From assembly GCA_947488755.1 (NCBI GenBank), contig CANLAD010000001.1:2117501-2181500 (forward strand): a DNA stretch of 64,000 nt. Direction: 5' to 3'. Shown piece by piece: positions 56,215-64,000 of the stretch. Source of the DNA: an uncultured Erythrobacter sp. Lineage in GTDB: Bacteria; Pseudomonadota; Alphaproteobacteria; Sphingomonadales; Sphingomonadaceae. The position numbers and the translations under genes are program-made. The notes below the pieces were generated by a model. The model did no database searches. It was given only the letters and a program-made list of their open reading frames with translations, and was not told where the DNA came from. Within the stretch, counting starts at the first letter, position 1. Each line of letters begins with the position of its first letter.

Positions 56215-59200
56215 TCATGTGATGTCCTTCAGCTCGCGCTGCTCATCGCTTGTCACATTGCGCCGCAGCCTGTCCCACCAACGCTGTCGCCAGGTCCGGT
56301 CATCTTCTCTGGTCCCGAAAACCAGCTTCAAGATTGCGGGCAAGACGAAAAGGGTCAGCGCGGTGGCGGTGATCAACCCTCCAATGACGACTGTCGCCAA
56401 GGGACGTTGCACTTCCGCGCCGGTCCCGGTCGCAATGGCCATCGGCACGAAGCCGAGCGATGCAACGAGCGCGGTCATGAGAACCGGCCTTAGGCGCGCC
56501 AATCCACCATCGACGATGGCGTCATCGAGCGCCATGCCCCTGTCGAGCCGCTGACGGATCGCAGTCACCATCACGAGGCCATTCAAGGTCGCCACACCCG
56601 ACAGGGCGATAAAGCCTACCGCCGCAGATACCGAGAATGGCATCCCGCGTAGAGCCAAGGAGAAAATCCCGCCTGCCAGGGCCAACGGGATCGCGCTGAA
56701 TACGGCGAGCGCCGGCACCCAGCCCCCAACCGCCATGTAAAGCAGCAAGAGAATGACCGCGAAAGCGATAGGAATGACTATCTGAAGTCTTTCCTGAGCA
56801 GCCTGGAGGTTCTGGTATTGACCGCCCCACTCGATAAACGCGGCAGCGGGCAGTTCGACCTGCGCCGCAACCCTTTCCTGGGCCTCTTCTACAAAAGACC
56901 CGAGGTCGCGTTCTCGCACGTTGGACGAGACGATCACCAGTCTGCGTCCCTGTTCCCGGCGAACCTCCGCGAGACCATCCACCACACGGAACTCGGCAAC
57001 CGAGCGTAGCGGTATTGTTGCCCCGTTCGGGAGCAGCACCGGCAAAGCACCCAACTGGTCGAAATCGTCGCGGGTCGCGTCCGACAACCGCACAACCACA
57101 TCGAAGCGGCGATCGCCTTCGAAAACGAGGCCCGCAGGCCGACCGCCCAGTGCGATCGCCACCGATTGCGCAACGTCTTCGACCTTCAGCCCGTAACGGG
57201 CAATCGCTGGCCGATCGAAGGCAATATCGAGGGTGGGGAACCCGGTCACTTGCTGGACCTTGACGTCCGCGGCGCCGTCGACATTGCGCAGCACGCCCGC
57301 AACCTCGTTCGCCGCTGAGGTCATGGCGCTGAGATCGTCTCCGTAGATCTTGACGGCAACATCTCCGCGAACGCCTGCGATCAATTCGTTGAACCGCAAT
57401 TCGATCGGTTGGCTGAACTCGTAAAGGTTGCCGACGAGACTGCTGAGGGCGCTCTCCATTTGCGCGACCAACTCGTCCTTGGCGAGGTCGGGATCGGGCC
57501 ATTCCTCACGGGGTTTGAGGATCACGTACGCATCGGAAGCGTTCGGCGGCATCGGGTCACTGGCCACTTCCGCCGTGCCCGTCCGCGAAAAGACAAGCTC
57601 GACTTGCGGAAATTGCTCGAGCCGGTCCTCTACCCGCCTTTGCATCGCGAGCGAACGTTCGAGCGATGTCGAAGGAATACGCAGCGATTGCACGGCGATG
57701 TCGCGCTCGTCCAATTGCGGTGTGAACTCGCTCCCGAGGAAGCTGAACACGAAGGCCGCAAAGGCGAAGATGCCGACGCCGACGCCGATGACCGGCCAGG
57801 GGCGGGTGATCGCCCTGCGGACCAGCGGTCCGTATCGCTCCTTGGCGATCCGGATCGGCTTGACCTCCTTTTCGGTCAGCTTTTTGTTGAGCAGGATGGC
57901 GATCATTGCCGGGACGAAGGTCAGCGACAACACGAACGCCGAGGCGAGCGCGAGCATGACCGTGATCGCCATGGGTGAAAAGGTTTTGCCTTCGACGCCG
58001 GTAAAGGTGAGAAGCGGTGCGAAGACGAGAAGAATGATCGCCTGGCCGTACACGGTTGGCTTGATCATTTCCTGCGCGGCAAGCCGCGTTTCCGTCAACC
58101 TCTCACCAAGTGTAAGAAGTCGGCTCTCGTGTTCCTGTCGAGCCGCGAGCCTCGCGACGCTGTTCTCGACGATGATGACGGCACCATCGACGATCAGGCC
58201 GAAGTCCAGCGCACCCAGGCTCATGAGATTGCCCGAAACGCCGAGCCGGTTCATTCCGATCGATGCCATCAGCATGGAAAAGGGGATGACCAGCGCCGCG
58301 ATGATCGCTGCCCGGATGTTGCCCAGCAGCAAGAACAGGATCGCAATGACCAGAAGCGCGCCCTCGACAAGGTTCTTCTCGACGGTCGCGATCGTCGCAT
58401 CGACCAGGGAAGACCGGTTGTAGACGATCTCCGCGACAATTCCTTCCGGCAGGGAGCTGCGGACTTCCTCAAGCCGTTCGGCCGCCTGGGCCGAAACGGT
58501 GCGGCTATTCTCGCCCGCGCGCATGAGCACGGTGCCCACGACCGCTTCATCGCCATTCAGCGACGCCGCGCCAGTTCGAAGGTCACCGCCGATGCTGACC
58601 GTGGCGATGTCCCCTACGCGAATAGGCACTCCCTCGCGGGTGGAAACGACCGCCTGCTCGATATCCTCGACGCTGCCGAGGCGCGCATCGACCCGGGCGA
58701 GGAGGGCTTCACCGGCCCGTTCGACGAAATTGGCCCCTTCGGCGAGATTGGCCGCTTCCAGCGCGTCGATCACCTCGTCGAACGACAAACCGTAACCGGT
58801 CAATCGTGCGGGATCGGGTTGGACGAGATATTGCTTTTCGAAGCCGCCGATGGAGTCGACACCTGCCACACCGTCGACCGACCGCATGAGCGGTGCAACC
58901 ACCCAGTCCTGAATGGTTCGCAGATAGGCAGCCTTGGCAACATCGCTGTCGAGCCGGTCGCCACGTTCGGTCACGAAGCTCCCGTCGGACTGCCATCCGA
59001 CCGCTCCGCCCCGCGGCGCTTCCTTGCCGTCAGGATATTCGTACTCGATGGTATACATGAGCACTTCGCCCAAGCCGGTCGAGATGGGTCCCATCACCGG
59101 TTCGGCACCCTCGGGCAGCGAAGCGCTTATGGGCGTCAGCCGTTCGTTGACCTGCTGACGCGCGAAATAGATGTCGGTCCCTTCCTCGAAAATCGCGGTC

Positions 59201-59526
59201 ACCTGGCTGAACCCGTTGCGCGATATCGAGCGTGTCATTTCCAGACCCTCGATGCCAGCAAGCCCGGTTTCGACAGGATAGGTGACCTGCGTCTCGACTT
59301 GCGAGGGCGAAAGGGCTGGTGCCTCGGTGTTGATCTGCACCTGTACGTTGGTGATATCGGGCACAGCATCGATGGGCAGGCGGAGCAAATTCACCACGCC
59401 AAAGATTGCCACACCGAGGGTCAGCACGACCATCGCCCAGCGAAAGCGCACGGCGACGTCGAGGATCATGCCGATCAGGCCATGGCGGTGGGGGCGATCC
59501 GCGTCCTGCATGTGATCAGTGTCCAT
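56215..59526 (-). CDS. czcA: heavy-metal RND pump CzcA
   Basis: 1103-aa inner-membrane RND antiporter for divalent metals (Zn, Co, Cd). Twelve helices; the proton-relay motif DFGLIVDGAVIIVEN near residue 440 has the Asp-x5-Asp-x6-Glu pattern of CzcA (HME1 class) and differs from the CusA-type pump at 40-43 kb. It overlaps czcB by 11 nt. The His-rich N-terminus (MDTDHMQDADRPHRHG) may bind metal. Confidence 0.94.
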   Translation of the reverse strand: MDTDHMQDADRPHRHGLIGMILDVAVRFRWAMVVLTLGVAIFGVVNLLRLPIDAVPDITNVQVQINTEAPALSPSQVETQVTYPVETGLAGIEGLEMTRSISRNGFSQVTAIFEEGTDIYFARQQVNERLTPISASLPEGAEPVMGPISTGLGEVLMYTIEYEYPDGKEAPRGGAVGWQSDGSFVTERGDRLDSDVAKAAYLRTIQDWVVAPLMRSVDGVAGVDSIGGFEKQYLVQPDPARLTGYGLSFDEVIDALEAANLAEGANFVERAGEALLARVDARLGSVEDIEQAVVSTREGVPIRVGDIATVSIGGDLRTGAASLNGDEAVVGTVLMRAGENSRTVSAQAAERLEEVRSSLPEGIVAEIVYNRSSLVDATIATVEKNLVEGALLVIAILFLLLGNIRAAIIAALVIPFSMLMASIGMNRLGVSGNLMSLGALDFGLIVDGAVIIVENSVARLAARQEHESRLLTLGERLTETRLAAQEMIKPTVYGQAIILLVFAPLLTFTGVEGKTFSPMAITVMLALASAFVLSLTFVPAMIAILLNKKLTEKEVKPIRIAKERYGPLVRRAITRPWPVIGVGVGIFAFAAFVFSFLGSEFTPQLDERDIAVQSLRIPSTSLERSLAMQRRVEDRLEQFPQVELVFSRTGTAEVASDPMPPNASDAYVILKPREEWPDPDLAKDELVAQMESALSSLVGNLYEFSQPIELRFNELIAGVRGDVAVKIYGDDLSAMTSAANEVAGVLRNVDGAADVKVQQVTGFPTLDIAFDRPAIARYGLKVEDVAQSVAIALGGRPAGLVFEGDRRFDVVVRLSDATRDDFDQLGALPVLLPNGATIPLRSVAEFRVVDGLAEVRREQGRRLVIVSSNVRERDLGSFVEEAQERVAAQVELPAAAFIEWGGQYQNLQAAQERLQIVIPIAFAVILLLLYMAVGGWVPALAVFSAIPLALAGGIFSLALRGMPFSVSAAVGFIALSGVATLNGLVMVTAIRQRLDRGMALDDAIVDGGLARLRPVLMTALVASLGFVPMAIATGTGAEVQRPLATVVIGGLITATALTLFVLPAILKLVFGTREDDRTWRQRWWDRLRRNVTSDEQRELKDIT

Positions 59527-60679
59527 GCTCGGCCTCCTCCTTCTCGAGTTCAGCCTTCAGCAAGAAGGCGTTGGCGGTGGCTATCCGCCAATTTGCTTCG
59601 AGACCGGACTCGATGACCACCCGTCCTCCCGAACGCGCACCGGTGACCACTCGACGGGTTTGAAACCCGCGGCGCGTGCGAACGAAGACCACCTCTGCGC
59701 CATCGATTGTCTGGACGGCACTTTCCGGCACCGACATGCGGCCGGTATCGACCTCACCCGAGGGGCGGATACGTGCCTGCAAGAACGCACCGGGTTGCAG
59801 GCCGGGGATCGGCCTTGCCAGCGACAGGACCGCCGTAGCGCTGCGGCTTTCGGGATCGAGCGAGGGAGTGACGGATCGCACGCGCGCACCCACTTCCCGG
59901 TTGTCCGCGATTTCCAGCGTGGCCTCGTCGCCAGGCTGGATGCGGCTTGCTTCAGCCGACGGGAGGGCAACCTCGACCTGCATGCCGCTCGGGTTCACGA
60001 CCTGGTAGAGTTCTTCTCCGGCCTCGACGAAGGACCCGAGAACGATAGGCGCCGAGGTCACTCGGCCCGCGAGCGGGCTCGTAACCGCGAGGGAGCGCCC
60101 GTCGCCGCTAACACCCGCCGCCGAGACTGCCGCTTGGGCACGCGCAAGTTCCGATTGAGCAACCTGCAGATTGGCTCGGGCGGCCTCGAGATCCTGCCGC
60201 GCGGTGACATTGGCTTCGAAAAGGCGGCGCTCTCGATCGTAGGCAGCAGACAATTCGTTGACCCGCGCGCCCGCTGCGCTGAGTTGCGCCGCAAGAGCAG
60301 CGGCGTCGGCGCTCTCGATGCGGGCAATCGTCTCTCCCTGCCTCACGTAATCACCCAGCGTTTTGCCGACACTGCGGACTACGCCCGCTGCGCGGGCATC
60401 GATGCGGGCACTTGCCGTCGGGCTTGCCGCGACGGTGGCCGGAAAGACCAGCTCGACCGCCGATCCCTGACCGACGGTTTCGACCTCTATCTGGGACGCT
60501 TCGATTTGTTCGGCGCCAAGCAGGACAAGCCCTTCGGGAAGCTCGGCCTCCTCGCTCGTTTCCTCAATGTGCTGGTCGGCACTGCCACTTGGCCACAGCA
60601 TAAACACTGCAGCGGCGATTGAAACGATCACGCCGATAAAAACGGCCAGACGTCTACGGTTCATTTGGAAATACCTCAT
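59516..60679 (-). CDS. czcB: RND periplasmic adaptor CzcB
   Basis: 387 aa with an N-terminal membrane anchor (LAVFIGVIVSIAAAVFMLWP), a coiled-coil hairpin (AAQLSAAGARVNELSAAYDR region), lipoyl-like and beta-barrel domains. It joins CzcA to the outer-membrane channel. Unlike the Cus adaptor it has no N-terminal YWYDPM-type metal domain and no CusF tail. It overlaps czcA by 11 nt and czcC by 4 nt. Confidence 0.92.
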   Translation of the reverse strand: MRYFQMNRRRLAVFIGVIVSIAAAVFMLWPSGSADQHIEETSEEAELPEGLVLLGAEQIEASQIEVETVGQGSAVELVFPATVAASPTASARIDARAAGVVRSVGKTLGDYVRQGETIARIESADAAALAAQLSAAGARVNELSAAYDRERRLFEANVTARQDLEAARANLQVAQSELARAQAAVSAAGVSGDGRSLAVTSPLAGRVTSAPIVLGSFVEAGEELYQVVNPSGMQVEVALPSAEASRIQPGDEATLEIADNREVGARVRSVTPSLDPESRSATAVLSLARPIPGLQPGAFLQARIRPSGEVDTGRMSVPESAVQTIDGAEVVFVRTRRGFQTRRVVTGARSGGRVVIESGLEANWRIATANAFLLKAELEKEEAEHGH

Positions 60680-61929
60680 TGTGCGCCGAGCCAGATCAGC
60701 GTCGCCGCCAGGCGGCCACGATCTTCCTGGGCTTGAATCAATGCTTCACGGATGGTGTCGCGCGCTTCGGCCGCAGCCAGAACTTCGATCAGCGGAAATC
60801 TGCCGTTGCGGTAGCCAATCCGAACGAGGCGCAAGGCTTCCTCGGCTTGGGGCAAGGAGGTCTCCGCGAGGGTCTCGACCCGCGCTTCGGCTGCCAGAAA
60901 TTGTCCGCGAGCCTGCGTGACTTCGAGTTCGAAATCGGTGCGGGCAATCGCCTCCCGTGCCGTCGCGGCGCGAAGCCGCGCCTCGGCAGCAGCGATGTTT
61001 CCTTGGTTGCGATTACTGAACGGAAACGGGATCGAAACGCCTACGAGGAACGCCTGGTCTCTGCTTTCCTCGAACCGTCGGACACCGGCGGATATCGCCG
61101 GATCCGGAATGCCTAAAGAGCGTTCCCGGGCGATCGCGGCATCTGCAGCCTCGCGTTCGGCACGGGCGATCTGGAGACGTAAGGCCGAAGGCGAGGCGAG
61201 CAGCGTTGCCGGAGGTTCGATCTCGGGGAACACCGAAGGCACGTCCGCAGCAGGTGCTGCCTCGCCCCAAAGCGCGGCCAGCGCATTCCTCGCCGCACTG
61301 TCGGCAGCCAGGGCCGCTTCAAGCTCCGCGAGCGCCTCCGCAAGTGCCGCTTCGGCACGAAGCGAACGCAAGGGAGGCTCCCGCCCGACATCGACCAGTA
61401 CCCCTGCGATCCTGGCAAGCTCGCGGTTGCGCTCGACTATGTCCCGCGCGAGTTCCAATCGGGCTGCCGCAGCGACGGCTTCCACATAGCGCTCGCGCAC
61501 CGATCGCCCGAGCTGAGCAACCGAGAGCGCTCCTGAAAGGGTCGCGACGCGCGCCTCCGCCTGGGCGGCGCGGACGCGCGCTCCTCGTTTGCCGCCCAAT
61601 TCGAGCCGCTGGCTCAGGGACAAAGTGTACTCGGTGGCCTGCAATCCCGAAAATGCGCCGCTTCCGGCAATGTTTTCGGCTTCGAAAGCAATTTCGGGGT
61701 TGGGCCGCAGCCGCGCCTGGTCGACCAGGGCCCGCGCCGCGTCGGCTTCGGCCCGCGGTCCGATCAGGCGCGGATTTTCTGGGGGCTCATCTGCGCTGTC
61801 GACGATGCCCGCACGAGCGAGCGCAGCTTCGAGCGTCAGAAGCTCACGCTCCTGCGCCGCCACGGTCGTGGCTTGAGCGGCGAGGAACAGCCCTCCAAGG
61901 AGGACCCCTCGCCAATGAATGGCTGACAT
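60676..61929 (-). CDS. czcC: outer-membrane channel CzcC
   Basis: 417 aa from ATG 61929 (MSAIHWRGVLLGGLFLAAQA), a signal peptide ending TTVAAQE, and two TolC-type helical domains with coiled-coil parts. Forms the outer-membrane duct of the Czc pump. The start at 61929 is preferred to upstream in-frame codons because the signal peptide begins there and GAGG precedes it. It overlaps czcB by 4 nt. Confidence 0.9.
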   Translation of the reverse strand: MSAIHWRGVLLGGLFLAAQATTVAAQERELLTLEAALARAGIVDSADEPPENPRLIGPRAEADAARALVDQARLRPNPEIAFEAENIAGSGAFSGLQATEYTLSLSQRLELGGKRGARVRAAQAEARVATLSGALSVAQLGRSVRERYVEAVAAAARLELARDIVERNRELARIAGVLVDVGREPPLRSLRAEAALAEALAELEAALAADSAARNALAALWGEAAPAADVPSVFPEIEPPATLLASPSALRLQIARAEREAADAAIARERSLGIPDPAISAGVRRFEESRDQAFLVGVSIPFPFSNRNQGNIAAAEARLRAATAREAIARTDFELEVTQARGQFLAAEARVETLAETSLPQAEEALRLVRIGYRNGRFPLIEVLAAAEARDTIREALIQAQEDRGRLAATLIWLGAQ

Positions 61930-61992
61930 TTTTCGAAAATTCCTCTGCTGACGATCCGAACTGCGCTGCGGCATGCAGCGCGGTGACGGTCG

Positions 61993-62367
61993 TCAGGCGC
62001 GAGGGGGGCGCTTCAGTCGGTCGGCAATTTCGGAAGCGAGCGCTTCGGCGGGAGGCGCATCGGGAACCACGACCAAGTGAGGGACCGAATTCTTCTGCAC
62101 GGTGCCGGCAAAGCTCGCCCCGTGATGGCAATGGCCGTGTCCACACACGCCGTGTTGCTCGGCCGGCGCATCCGGATCGCCCGGCACTTCATCGGCGGCT
62201 GCGGATGACGCAGACGCGCTATCGAGCGAAGCCAGAACGGGCGTGCTTCCGGGCGCCACTTCGGCACCGCAAGCAGCAGCATCCGCCGCCGTCACGAACA
62301 CCATCGCGACCAGCATGAGCAGGACGACGAAAGGGTGCAGGACAAGGCGACGATAGCTTGTAGTCAT
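61993..62367 (-). CDS. small periplasmic His/Cys-rich protein, CzcI-like
   Basis: 124 aa from ATG 62367 (MTTSYRRLVLHPFVVLLMLV), with a signal peptide and a central metal-binding cluster CGHGHCHHG. It is the first gene of the czc operon, where CzcI-type regulators stand in known czcICBA clusters. Sequence likeness to CzcI is weak, so the name rests on size, secretion and place. It probably senses or buffers zinc-type metals in the periplasm. Confidence 0.65.
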   Translation of the reverse strand: MTTSYRRLVLHPFVVLLMLVAMVFVTAADAAACGAEVAPGSTPVLASLDSASASSAAADEVPGDPDAPAEQHGVCGHGHCHHGASFAGTVQKNSVPHLVVVPDAPPAEALASEIADRLKRPPRA

Positions 62368-62437
62368 GGATTCCAACGGCTCCTAGCAAACCGCATCAAG
62401 ATTGCAAGTTCCGTAACACGATGAAGTATAAGTCTTT

Positions 62438-62452
62438 TGTTACAGTATAACA
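62438..62452 (-). promoter_or_regulatory. possible metal-regulator operator before the czc operon (Zur-like)
   Basis: TGTTA, 5 nt, TAACA (minus strand TGTTATACTGTAACA) resembles Zur sites (TGTTATA-N-TATAACA) and lies 71 nt before the first czc gene. An overlapping inverted repeat ACAGTAT / ATACTGT (62442-62448 and 62461-62467) is an alternative operator. Confidence 0.4.
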
Positions 62453-62490
62453 GTCCTCGAATACTGTTTCGGTCTTTTAGAACGGCGCGA

Positions 62491-63444
62491 TCAGGCCGCG
62501 CGAAGCTCGGGATGCGGATGTTCGCAGCGATGAACTTCGATCGTGACGTGCACATATTCTGCATGCTCTGAAAGTCGGCTGGCATAATTGTCGGGCGCGA
62601 GCGGATCATCGGCGATGAGCGAGGCGATGACTGCATACTTGCCGGGACCGATCCGCCAGATGTGCAGATCGCCGATCGCGGCGTCCCGGTCTTCGAGCGC
62701 CTCGCGCACCTCTGTGTACCGTTCAGAGGCCGCTTCGGCGTCGACAAGCACGGCAGCGGTATCGCGCAGCAGTGACCATGACCAGCGCCCGATCACGAAT
62801 GCACCCACCAGCCCCATTGCCGCGTCCATCCATGCCCAGCCGAGGTACATGCCGGCGAGAAGGGCCACGATAGCCAGGACGGAGGTCAGGGCATCGGCAA
62901 GCACGTGGAAATAGGCGGAGCGCAGATTGTTATCGGCATGCGCATGGTCGTGGTGATGATGATGGTCGTGATCATGCCCATGGTGATGATCGGCACCAAG
63001 CAGCCAGGCACTCGCGAGGTTCACCACGAGGCCGAGCACGGCGATCCAGATAGCCTCGGTATAGGCAATCGTGAGCGGACTGACGAACCTTTGAGCCGAT
63101 TCAACCGCGATCCCGATTGCGAAGATGGCGAGGACAAGCGCGCTCGCGAAGCCGGCGAGGTCGCCCACCTTGCCGGTACCGAATGTGAAACGCGGGTTGT
63201 TCGCATGGCGCTTGGCAAACCAGTAGGCGAAGGCCGCGACGCCCAAGGCACCTGCATGGGTCGCCATGTGGATACCATCGGCGAGAAGCGCCATCGATCC
63301 GGTCCACAGGCCAGCGACGATTTCGACCACCATCATCGCGGCGGTCAAGGCAACGACATAACGCGTGCGCCGCTCATGGGCGTCGTGCGAGGCGCTCAGG
63401 AAGTTGTGATCATGGGCGAGCGGATTGGAGTCGGCGTGATGCAT
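62491..63444 (-). CDS. dmeF: CDF-family Co/Ni exporter, DmeF type
   Basis: 317 aa from ATG 63444 (MHHADSNPLAHDHNFLSASH). Typical DmeF points: the HDHNFLSASHDAHERRT start, the first metal-site helix GSMALLADGIHMATHAGALG, the long GTGKVGDLAGFASALVLAIF stretch, and a His-rich cytoplasmic loop (HHHGHDHDHHHHHDHAHADN). DmeF pumps export cobalt and nickel. It lies upstream of the czc operon on the same strand but separated by 123 nt with its own possible operator, so it may be a separate unit. Confidence 0.88.
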   Translation of the reverse strand: MHHADSNPLAHDHNFLSASHDAHERRTRYVVALTAAMMVVEIVAGLWTGSMALLADGIHMATHAGALGVAAFAYWFAKRHANNPRFTFGTGKVGDLAGFASALVLAIFAIGIAVESAQRFVSPLTIAYTEAIWIAVLGLVVNLASAWLLGADHHHGHDHDHHHHHDHAHADNNLRSAYFHVLADALTSVLAIVALLAGMYLGWAWMDAAMGLVGAFVIGRWSWSLLRDTAAVLVDAEAASERYTEVREALEDRDAAIGDLHIWRIGPGKYAVIASLIADDPLAPDNYASRLSEHAEYVHVTIEVHRCEHPHPELRAA

Positions 63445-63527
63445 GCGAGGCTGATACCCCGAGATGCCCTTTCCAAGAAATCCCCTCTCCAACCGAAAAG
63501 GCAATCGACGACGATTGTCTGTGATGA

Positions 63528-63564
63528 TCGCCGCAGCCAACCGATCATAGAAATGCTGCGGCGA
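63528..63564 (-). terminator. hairpin between the DUF2493 gene and dmeF
   Basis: Perfect 10-bp inverted repeat TCGCCGCAGC / GCTGCGGCGA with a 17-nt loop, 12 nt after the DUF2493 stop on the minus strand. No T run is seen; it may end the DUF2493 transcript. Confidence 0.5.
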
Positions 63565-63575
63565 CCAACAGACTA

Positions 63576-64000
63576 TTATCCCTTAATCTTGGATCGGAAC
63601 GTGACGGTCCTGCGATCGACCACGGTGATCCGGCGCGTCTTGGCATCGATCACCAGCCGTTCGGTTACGCCATTGCCCGGAAAGGCGACGACGTAACGCG
63701 GATTGAGCGAGAGCATCTGCTCGTTGCGCTTGAACCCGGCGCGGGCACCGAGACGACGATCGAGCGAATAAGTCAGCTGCTGGACTTCGCGGCGCTCGGC
63801 CCAACTCGCTGCCAGACGATCGGCACCCTTGCCGTCGCCGCCATGGACCAGGAAGAGATCGGGAACCGCATCGCGAACCTTGTCCAGCGTCGCCCAGATG
63901 TTCTCGGCGTAGGCGCGCGCGTCCTCGGCGCTTTCAAAGCTCTGGCGACCACCCGCAAAGACGACTGGAGTTCCTTCAGGGATCAAGGCGTGACGACGGT
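63576..64000 (-). CDS. DUF2493-domain protein (partial, runs off right edge)
   Basis: At least 141 codons; the frame stays open upstream of a possible TTG at 63986, so the start is outside the window. The pattern VVFAGGRQSFESAEDAR, then DLFLVHGGDGKGADRLAASWAE, fits DUF2493, a Rossmann-like domain related to DprA/LOG folds and common on plasmids of sphingomonads. It marks a return to element backbone at the right edge. Function unknown. Confidence 0.75.
   Translation of the reverse strand, partial: RRHALIPEGTPVVFAGGRQSFESAEDARAYAENIWATLDKVRDAVPDLFLVHGGDGKGADRLAASWAERREVQQLTYSLDRRLGARAGFKRNEQMLSLNPRYVVAFPGNGVTERLVIDAKTRRITVVDRRTVTFRSKIKG

Noticed and set aside
62920-62995. Simple-sequence repeat or regulatory repeat
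   Set aside because: The repeated cat/gat pattern encodes the His-rich loop of the DmeF transporter.
63445-63527. Fifth ECF-type promoter before dmeF
   Set aside because: GAGGGGAT is present with 13-nt spacing, but the downstream element reads CATCTC instead of CGTA.
1-64000. CRISPR arrays, tRNA or rRNA genes, insertion sequences
   Set aside because: No repeat-spacer pattern, RNA gene or transposase was found on reading both strands, though short or degraded copies could be missed by eye.

Overview
The window reads as an accessory region of a high-GC alphaproteobacterium, most likely a sphingomonad (Sphingomonadales), on a conjugative plasmid or integrative element. The evidence is a MobF-type relaxase next to a coupling protein, a plasmid-type SSB, an alphaproteobacterial SOS box (GTTC-N7-GTTC), and dense metal-resistance operons of the type sphingomonads carry. 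I found no rRNA, tRNA, CRISPR array or insertion sequence. The assignment to sphingomonads is inference.

Left part (1-14.9 kb): a defence island. A giant helicase with a C-terminal DUF1998-like zinc region (cut by the left edge) follows a 994-aa protein with no recognisable domain; together they resemble a Druantia DruH/DruE pair. Divergent from them is a compact restriction-modification operon: an m5C methyltransferase, an MvaI/BcnI-type endonuclease, and a MutY/EndoIII-like glycosylase whose active-site tyrosine matches thymine-DNA glycosylases (MIG), probably repairing T:G mismatches from deaminated 5-methylcytosine. Next come a small conserved ORF, an S24 (LexA-like) regulator behind a perfect SOS box, an FRG-domain protein and a possible PD-(D/E)XK nuclease.

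Middle (14.9-23.5 kb): conjugation genes. These are a TraA/MobF relaxase-helicase, a TraD coupling protein and a small accessory protein in one operon, a possible oriT upstream, then an SSB and several small hypothetical genes.

Right part (23.8-63.5 kb): metal resistance. A CnrYXH-like anti-sigma/sensor/ECF-sigma trio heads a copper operon (copA, copB, a SnoaL/NTF2-like protein, a PepSY protein). Four transcription units around the sigma gene share the promoter pattern RAGGGRNN-N13-CGTA, which suggests a local regulon: the cnr-cop operon, a methyltransferase-DUF411 pair, an APC permease-glutaredoxin/MauE-channel-DUF305-lipoprotein operon, and a DUF2231-lipoprotein pair. Then come a CusCBAF-like copper/silver RND operon with a multicopper oxidase and a Cu P-type ATPase, a cytochrome c-FTR1 iron/lead permease with a possible Fur box, a MerR regulator divergent from a small CDF transporter over a perfect palindromic operator, and an ALDH/acetolactate synthase pair. 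The region ends with a CzcICBA-type Zn/Co/Cd RND operon that also carries a CDF transporter and a decayed CDF remnant, a DmeF-type CDF exporter, and a DUF2493 gene cut by the right edge.

Together this is a mobile cargo of phage defence plus broad metal efflux, with copper detoxification under its own ECF sigma factor.
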